From Zoogloea sp. (GTDB lineage Bacteria; Pseudomonadota; Gammaproteobacteria; Burkholderiales; Rhodocyclaceae): a stretch of DNA of 64,000 nucleotides. Location of the stretch: contig JAKLLO010000003.1 of the NCBI GenBank assembly GCA_023150095.1, positions 1-64,000 on the forward strand, written 5' to 3'. A program made the position numbers and the translations under genes. Below the pieces are notes generated by a model that worked only from the letters and a program-made list of their open reading frames with translations, ran no database searches and was not told where the DNA came from. Below, piece by piece: positions 59,830 through 64,000 of the stretch (positions within the stretch are counted from its first letter, which is position 1; every line of letters begins with the position of its first letter).

Positions 59830-60614
59830 GCGGATTCCTGCGCGTCGAGAATCCGCGCCACGAAGCCGGCGACGGCCTCGATCACCGCACCGGGCTGGTC
59901 CTTGTGCGGTGAATGACGGCAGTCGGCCAGCTTGACCAGATCCACATCCTTCACCTGCGCGGCGATGCGATCGAGCTGATCCATCGTCCCGTACTCGTCG
60001 TCCTCGCCCTGGATCGCCATGATCGGGCAACGGATGGTGGCGAGGTATTCCTCGATGTTCCAGTCGCGGAAGGCCGGGCTCAGCCAGATGTTGAGCCACG
60101 ACATGAACACCGAGTCCACATCGAGATGATGCTTGCCGAGGCGGGCGGCAAGGTCGGTGGTCTTCCAGGCCTCGCCAGCCTGACGGATGCCGGCGATGGT
60201 CACGTCCTCCACCAGCACGTGGGGCGCCATCAGGATGATGCCGGACAGCGGCCGCGGGGTGCCGCCGGCGTTGATCAGCGAGATGCTGCCGCCGTCGCTG
60301 TGGCCAAACAGGAAGGGCCGATCCAGATCCAGCGCGTCGAGCAGGGCGGGCAGCGCCACCAGCGCCTCGTCGTGCATGTAGCGGGGCGTGCGGGCTTCAC
60401 CGCGGCGGGGCGTGGAGCGGCCGTAGCCGTAGCGCGAATACACGATGGCCTCGCAGCCGGTGGCATCGGCGACCCGCTGGGGAAAATCCCGCCACATGGA
60501 AATCGAGCCGAGCCCTTCGTGCAGGAAGACGATCGCTGGTGCGCCGGGGCGAGGGTGGGCCGAAACGAGGCGGACGATCTCCAGATCCGTGTCGTGAATG
60601 CGCAGGGTTTTCAT
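59826..60614 (-). CDS. Alpha/beta hydrolase
   Basis: Serine hydrolase of 262 residues, cytosolic. Oxyanion block LHEGLGS, nucleophile elbow GHSDGG (S106), acidic residue region in IQGEDDEYGT and the catalytic His in ADCRHSPHKDQP complete the triad. Close to esterase or homoserine/lactone hydrolase types; substrate unknown. It converges with the HD-GYP gene and overlaps its stop region by four bases. The frame extends to 60719 but the ATG at 60614 fits the family. Confidence 0.85.
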   Translation of the reverse strand: MKTLRIHDTDLEIVRLVSAHPRPGAPAIVFLHEGLGSISMWRDFPQRVADATGCEAIVYSRYGYGRSTPRRGEARTPRYMHDEALVALPALLDALDLDRPFLFGHSDGGSISLINAGGTPRPLSGIILMAPHVLVEDVTIAGIRQAGEAWKTTDLAARLGKHHLDVDSVFMSWLNIWLSPAFRDWNIEEYLATIRCPIMAIQGEDDEYGTMDQLDRIAAQVKDVDLVKLADCRHSPHKDQPGAVIEAVAGFVARILDAQESA

Positions 60615-60749
60615 TGTTATGGTTCTCGATGCGGTTCGAAAAGCCTGATTATTGCCCAGCGGGCGGCGGCCCCGAAGTGCAGCTACGGACAGACTTCGAC
60701 GAAATGCAGTCAATTTCATCGAAGGGCTTCCAATTTCTCAAAGGGTGTG

Positions 60750-60755
60750 TATAAT
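60750..60755 (+). promoter_or_regulatory. -10 box of the first tRNA-Arg gene
   Basis: TATAAT, 15 bases before the tRNA. The hexamer 17 bases upstream (CTTCCA, 60727-60732) is a weak -35. Position fits a start of transcription a few bases before the mature tRNA. Confidence 0.6.
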
Positions 60756-60770
60756 CTCGATCTCTCAAGT

Positions 60771-60847
60771 GCGCCCGTAGCTCAGTTGGATAGAGTACTT
60801 GGCTACGAACCAAGGGGTCGTGGGTTCGAATCCTGCCGGGCGCGCCA
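60771..60847 (+). tRNA. tRNA-Arg (anticodon ACG)
   Basis: 77 bases with acceptor stem GCGCCCG / CGGGCGC, D-arm GCTCAGTTGGATAGAG, anticodon stem CTTGG/CCAAG with loop CTACGAA (anticodon ACG, read as inosine ICG), T-arm with GGTTCGAATCC, and encoded CCA at 60845-60847. It reads the CGU/CGC/CGA codons. Identical to the copy at 60954-61030. Confidence 0.97.
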
Positions 60848-60877
60848 GTTTTAAACTGGTTTGAGTTGTTGGAAACG

Positions 60878-60901
60878 GAGTCGCTTAAATGCGGCTCTTT
60901 T
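60878..60901 (+). terminator. Terminator after first tRNA-Arg
   Basis: Stem GAGTCGC / GCGGCTC (one G-T pair), 6-base loop TTAAAT, then TTTT. It sits 30 bases after the tRNA, so the two tRNA genes may be separate transcripts. Confidence 0.8.
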
Positions 60902-60953
60902 CAACTAAGGAGGGCAGGTCTCTCCGCCGCGTTGGCGGCAAAATGTGAGTTTA

Positions 60954-61030
60954 GCGCCCGTAGCTCAGTTGGATAGAGTACTTGGCTACGAACCAAGGGG
61001 TCGTGGGTTCGAATCCTGCCGGGCGCGCCA
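60954..61030 (+). tRNA. tRNA-Arg (anticodon ACG), second copy
   Basis: 77 bases, sequence identical to the first copy including CCA. The 106 bases between the copies do not resemble the region upstream of the first, so only the tRNA body is repeated. Confidence 0.97.
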
Positions 61031-61037
61031 AAACGTG

Positions 61038-61067
61038 AAAGGGACTGCAGAAATGCAGTCCCTTTTT
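61038..61067 (+). terminator. Terminator after second tRNA-Arg
   Basis: Perfect 12-bp stem (AAAGGGACTGCA / TGCAGTCCCTTT) closed by a GAAA tetraloop and followed by a T-run, starting 7 bases after the tRNA. Confidence 0.95.
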
Positions 61068-61138
61068 GCGTTGGGTTTCATCTGCGTAGCTGGGAATGGC
61101 CGGTGCCGGAAAGTTGATCTGCCTCAGATTCTTTTAAA

Positions 61139-61157
61139 TAAAAATAATTATCATTAC
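61139..61157. promoter_or_regulatory. Fur box upstream of the outer-membrane barrel gene
   Basis: AAATAATTATCATTACC is a strong match to the iron-box consensus (GATAATGATAATCATTATC), inside an AT-rich run 28 bases before the ATG at 61185. Iron repression of that gene is the direct prediction. Confidence 0.85.
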
Positions 61158-61184
61158 CAAAAATACTTGAAAGAGGCGGGCAGC

Positions 61185-61961
61185 ATGCGCTTTCCCGGGC
61201 GGAACCTTGCGTGCGGGTTGTTGATGGGTTTCTTTGCCGCCTGCGTGACGGCCGACCCCGAGATCATGGTTCATGAGGCCGATCTTGCCGATCGGGGCGA
61301 GGTGGTCACGTCGCTGCACGCCAATCATGCCTGGCAGGGGCGCCGGTTCTCCGATGACGGCACCTGGCCGGCCCATCGGCTGACTTACCTGATGGCGGAA
61401 TTCGCGACCGGCCTGGTACCAGGCTGGGAGGTCGGCGTGCACCTGCCGGTGATGCGCGGTGGCGCCGACGGCGTCTCGTCCGACAACGGCGCCTGGGGCG
61501 CCTCGGCCATCATGTTCCGCCTGAAGCACATCCGCCGCGCCGGGGAAGGCTGGTTTTACGGCTTCAATGCCGAGTACGACATCAATGCCCGCCGCTACGT
61601 GCGCGATCCCCGCGGTGCGGAGTTTCGCGGCATCGTCGGTTTTGATGGCGAGCACGTCCGGGTTACCGCCAACCCGCATCTGATGTGGGGCTGGGGCCGC
61701 GAGGACAGCCCTCGGTCGCCCGATCTCAACCTTGATCTCAAGGCGCTTTTCAAGGCGTCTGAAACCTTTGCCTGGGGCATCGAGGCCTACACCGACGGCG
61801 GGCGCATCAATCGACTGCGCCCGGGGGACCGCGACCGGACGATCTATCTGGTGGCCGAGTACGAAACCCGGATCGGCGCGATCCATGTGGGGCTCGGTCA
61901 GGGCTTCAAGGAGACGCCGGAGCGCCATCTGCTGAAGGGTGTGTGGACAACGCGTTTCTAG
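61185..61961 (+). CDS. Predicted outer-membrane beta-barrel, iron-regulated
   Basis: Exported protein of 258 residues. Signal peptide to about residue 23 (ACGLLMGFFAACVTADP). The rest is alternating beta strands (GLVPGWEVGVHLPVM, GWFYGFNAEYDIN, TIYLVAEYETRIGAIHVGLG) and ends in a terminal Phe (VWTTRF), the usual barrel-assembly signal. It resembles small MetA-type or SphA-type barrels by pattern, without a firm family. The open frame extending back to 60945 runs through the tRNA and is not coding there. Ribosome site AGAGGCGGG. The Fur box indicates iron control; a ferric ligand or iron-stress role is inferred. Confidence 0.75.
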   Translation: MRFPGRNLACGLLMGFFAACVTADPEIMVHEADLADRGEVVTSLHANHAWQGRRFSDDGTWPAHRLTYLMAEFATGLVPGWEVGVHLPVMRGGADGVSSDNGAWGASAIMFRLKHIRRAGEGWFYGFNAEYDINARRYVRDPRGAEFRGIVGFDGEHVRVTANPHLMWGWGREDSPRSPDLNLDLKALFKASETFAWGIEAYTDGGRINRLRPGDRDRTIYLVAEYETRIGAIHVGLGQGFKETPERHLLKGVWTTRF

Positions 61962-62037
61962 ACCGCGTGGGAGCCCGGAGCGCCGCAGTCGAAAGGTGGT
62001 TTAATGGCCCGATTTCGTCCATGGTGGGGGTGTTCGG

Positions 62038-62859
62038 GTGGCTGACCGCATCGTCTGGTGGGTGTTGCTGGGGGTGGCGTTGCTGATCGGCTTCCGACAG
62101 GCGCGGGCCAGCTTCGGGCTGCATGGATTCAGCACGCGGGTGTGGCTGGTGGCGCTGTTGCCGGTCTGCACGGTACTTGGGCTGTGGAGCTGGATGCACA
62201 CGGGTGCGGCGGCGCTGTCGTGGGTGCTTGGCCTGGCGCTGGTGCTGCTGGGCCTGCGTCATGTGCTGGAGGCGCGGCGCAGATCACTGCTGGCGGGCTA
62301 CATCTTTCCGTCGTCGCTGGCCCGGAAGGTCCGCGCAACCTATCCCCATCTGGAAGACGCGCAGGTGCGGATGGTGATCGAAAGCCTGCGCAGCTTCTTC
62401 CTCATCAGCCAGCGCGCCCACGGGCGCATGGTGGCGATGCCGAGCCAGGCGGTGGACGTGGCCTGGCATGAGTTCATCCTCTTCACGCGGGGCTATCAGC
62501 GCTTCTGCAGCCGCTGCCTGGGGCGCTTCCTCCATCACACGCCGGCACAGAACATGGCCTCTGTCGGTGTTGCCCGTCAGGGGCTGCAGCGGGCGTGGTT
62601 CCATGCCTGCGCGCTGGAGGGGATCAATCCGAAGCAGCCGGCGCGGCTGCCCCGGTTATTTGCGATCGATGCGCTGCTGGCGATCCCCGACGGGTTTCGT
62701 TACCAGCTCAATTGCGTCAAGGACGGAAGTGGCGCGGGCGATTCGTTCTGCGCGTCGGATCTCGGCTGTGGCTCGTCCGACGGCTGCGGGGGCGATGGCG
62801 GCGGGGATGGAGATGGATGCGGGGGTGACGGCGGAGGCGGCTGCGGCGGGGGCGACTGA
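62038..62859 (+). CDS. Membrane protein with GRDP-like domain and Gly/Asp/Cys-rich tail
   Basis: 273 residues. Two or three N-terminal membrane helices (about 7-20, 32-52, 58-74), then a soluble domain with VDVAWHEFILFTRGYQRFC and LGRFLHHTP, which resembles glycine-rich-domain-containing (GRDP-like) proteins. The last about 45 residues are almost only Gly, Asp and Cys (GCGGDGGGD type), possibly metal-binding or disordered. Function unknown. Start is a GTG with a weak ribosome site, so the true start is uncertain. A DUF1854 gene converges on it 27 bases away. Confidence 0.7.
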   Translation: MADRIVWWVLLGVALLIGFRQARASFGLHGFSTRVWLVALLPVCTVLGLWSWMHTGAAALSWVLGLALVLLGLRHVLEARRRSLLAGYIFPSSLARKVRATYPHLEDAQVRMVIESLRSFFLISQRAHGRMVAMPSQAVDVAWHEFILFTRGYQRFCSRCLGRFLHHTPAQNMASVGVARQGLQRAWFHACALEGINPKQPARLPRLFAIDALLAIPDGFRYQLNCVKDGSGAGDSFCASDLGCGSSDGCGGDGGGDGDGCGGDGGGGCGGGD

Positions 62860-62886
62860 CCCCGCCGGCGCCGGCTGCCGGGGTGT

Positions 62887-63351
62887 TCAGAGGAAGCGGT
62901 CGAGCATCTTCTTGCTGTGGGCGTCGAGGGCGTAGCGGTCGCGGATCAGGAAGTGGATGCCGCGGCTGTCGGCGATGAGCAGGGCTGGCCGCACCAGCCG
63001 GCGGATGTCTTCCTCGCCCTTGAGCACCAGGCTGGTGGGGCCGCGGTCGGTGTCCACTTCCCAGGTGCTGGGGGTGGCATAGCTGGAAACCGAGCGGATG
63101 CGCTCGATCACCGGCATGAACTCGCGGGTGGAAAGATCGGCTTCGAGCACTTCGCGGCTGGCCGGCGAGAGATCGGCGATGCGGGTGATCCAGGCGACTT
63201 CCTCGCCCTCGGCGTTGACGAGGCCGATGCCTTCGGTTGGCGCCGCGATGGGGAAGGAGCGGACCGGATTGACCTGCTGGCGGGTGCCGTCGGGCGCCAC
63301 GTGGACGAGCTGACCGAAGCTGTTGCGTTCGAGAATGATGGCGTGGGTCAT
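62887..63351 (-). CDS. DUF1854 protein, ABC-transporter partner
   Basis: DUF1854 protein of 154 residues, soluble, with LERNSFGQLVHV, EGIGLVNAEGEEVAWI and IRSVSSYATPSTWEVDTDRG. Members of this family are found beside a particular ABC exporter and, in several genomes, near cyanophycin genes; no cyanophycin gene is visible here. It is 8 bases after the ABC gene in the same direction, so they act together. Confidence 0.88.
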   Translation of the reverse strand: MTHAIILERNSFGQLVHVAPDGTRQQVNPVRSFPIAAPTEGIGLVNAEGEEVAWITRIADLSPASREVLEADLSTREFMPVIERIRSVSSYATPSTWEVDTDRGPTSLVLKGEEDIRRLVRPALLIADSRGIHFLIRDRYALDAHSKKMLDRFL

Positions 63352-63359
63352 GGCGGGCC

Positions 63360-64000
63360 TCAGGCGTTGGCGTGTTCGCGGTGCTGCGGGACGATGGGCT
63401 TGTCGGCGCCGATGGCGTCGTCGTCGAGCTTGCGCGTCTGGGCTTCGTAAAGGCGGAAGTAGGCGCCCTGTTTTTCCATCAGCGCGTCGTGGTTGCCGAT
63501 CTCGACGATCTGGCCCCGGTCGAGCACCACCAGGCGGTCGGCCTTGCGCAGCGTCGACAGGCGGTGGGCGATCGCGATGGTGGTGCGACCGCGGATGAGG
63601 TTTTCGAGGGCGGCCTGGATTTCCATTTCGGTTTCGGTATCGACGGCCGAGGTGGCTTCGTCGAGGATCAGGATGCGCGGGTCGATCAAGAGCGCGCGGG
63701 CGATGGAGATCCGCTGGCGCTCGCCACCGGATAGCGCCTGGCCGCGCTCACCCACCAGCGAGTCGTAGCCATGGGGCAGACGCATGATGAAGTCGTGGGC
63801 GTGGGCCGCGCGGGCGGCGGAGATGATCTCGTCGCGGGTGGCGTCGGGCTTGCCGTAGGCGATGTTCTCGGCAATGGTGCCGAAGAACAGGAAGGGCTCC
63901 TGGAGCACCAGGCCGATGTTGCGGCGGTATTCGGACACCGGCACCGCGCGCACGTCGATGCCTTCGATGCGGATCGAGCCGTCGGTTACGTCGTAGAAGC
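63360..64000 (-). CDS. ABC exporter, permease-ATPase fusion (partial)
   Basis: The C-terminal 213 codons of an ABC exporter whose start lies beyond the window edge. The visible part is the nucleotide-binding domain: Q-loop GLVLQEPFLFFGT, signature ALSGGERQR, Walker B ILILDEATSAVD, H-loop AIAHRLSTL. Walker A is outside the window. Placement with DUF1854 suggests the DUF1854-associated exporter type. The tail (IGADKPIVPQHREHANA) is polar. Confidence 0.9.
   Translation of the reverse strand, partial: FYDVTDGSIRIEGIDVRAVPVSEYRRNIGLVLQEPFLFFGTIAENIAYGKPDATRDEIISAARAAHAHDFIMRLPHGYDSLVGERGQALSGGERQRISIARALLIDPRILILDEATSAVDTETEMEIQAALENLIRGRTTIAIAHRLSTLRKADRLVVLDRGQIVEIGNHDALMEKQGAYFRLYEAQTRKLDDDAIGADKPIVPQHREHANA

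Noticed and set aside
60539-60854. Short open frames running into the first tRNA
   Set aside because: They share sequence with the tRNA body and appear at both tRNA copies.
60945-61184. N-terminal extension of the barrel gene across the second tRNA
   Set aside because: It translates the tRNA and its terminator; the signal peptide begins at 61185.
1-64000. Mobile element or prophage
   Set aside because: No transposase, integrase or phage structural gene was seen, and the tRNA pair has no fragment repeat that would mark an attachment site.

Overview
The window is chromosomal DNA of a GC-rich Gram-negative bacterium. The gene set (relA, yaaA, lplT/alr/radA/hupB order, Zur-linked paralogues, a PEP-CTERM protein, a DUF1854/ABC pair) looks like a betaproteobacterium, probably Rhodocyclales; this is inferred from gene content only. 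I saw no insertion sequences, phage genes, CRISPR array or rRNA.

Layout. 1-9.5 kb: a PEP-CTERM exported protein, a host-attachment-family protein, MtfA peptidase, RelA, a CDF metal exporter, YaaA, a DUF445 membrane protein, an M14 carboxypeptidase and a small unknown protein closed by a strong terminator. 9.6-33.2 kb: a six-gene plus-strand operon with almost no spacers: a GAF-like/HlyD fusion, a PqqD-like/M50 site-2-protease/HlyD fusion, a shortened SecA-like ATPase, an exported HlyD adaptor, a 5177-residue modular surface protein, and a diguanylate cyclase overlapping its stop codon. I read this as a dedicated, poorly described export and anchoring system for one giant protein, linked to c-di-GMP; it is the most interesting part of the window. 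33.2-35.6 kb: tonB-exbB-exbD behind a Fur box. 35.5-44.1 kb: a nine-gene minus-strand operon (hisI2, thrS2, gamma carbonic anhydrase, pyrC2, queD-like, DUF1826, ABC ATPase, FtsX-type permease, DUF3299) divergent from zur, with one perfect 28-bp palindrome between them. This is a zinc-starvation regulon: back-up versions of zinc enzymes plus a transporter.

44.1-53.8 kb: a TPR protein; a TonB-dependent receptor followed by a kinase-like protein whose phospho-acceptor His is replaced by Tyr, and its NarL-type regulator; lplT; a LysR regulator; alr; radA; hupB. 53.9-58.7 kb: a four-gene tripartite efflux operon (outer-membrane lipoprotein, MacA-like adaptor, separate ATPase and permease). 58.7-64 kb: an HD-GYP protein with an altered motif, an alpha/beta hydrolase, two identical tRNA-Arg(ACG) genes each with its own terminator, a Fur-box-preceded predicted outer-membrane barrel, a membrane protein with a Gly/Asp/Cys-rich tail, and a DUF1854 protein next to an ABC exporter cut by the window edge.

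Three themes recur. Metal supply: a Zur operon, two Fur boxes, a TonB system and a receptor. Surface attachment: the giant protein, the host-attachment protein and the PEP-CTERM protein. c-di-GMP signalling: a synthase in the giant-protein operon and an HD-GYP protein elsewhere.
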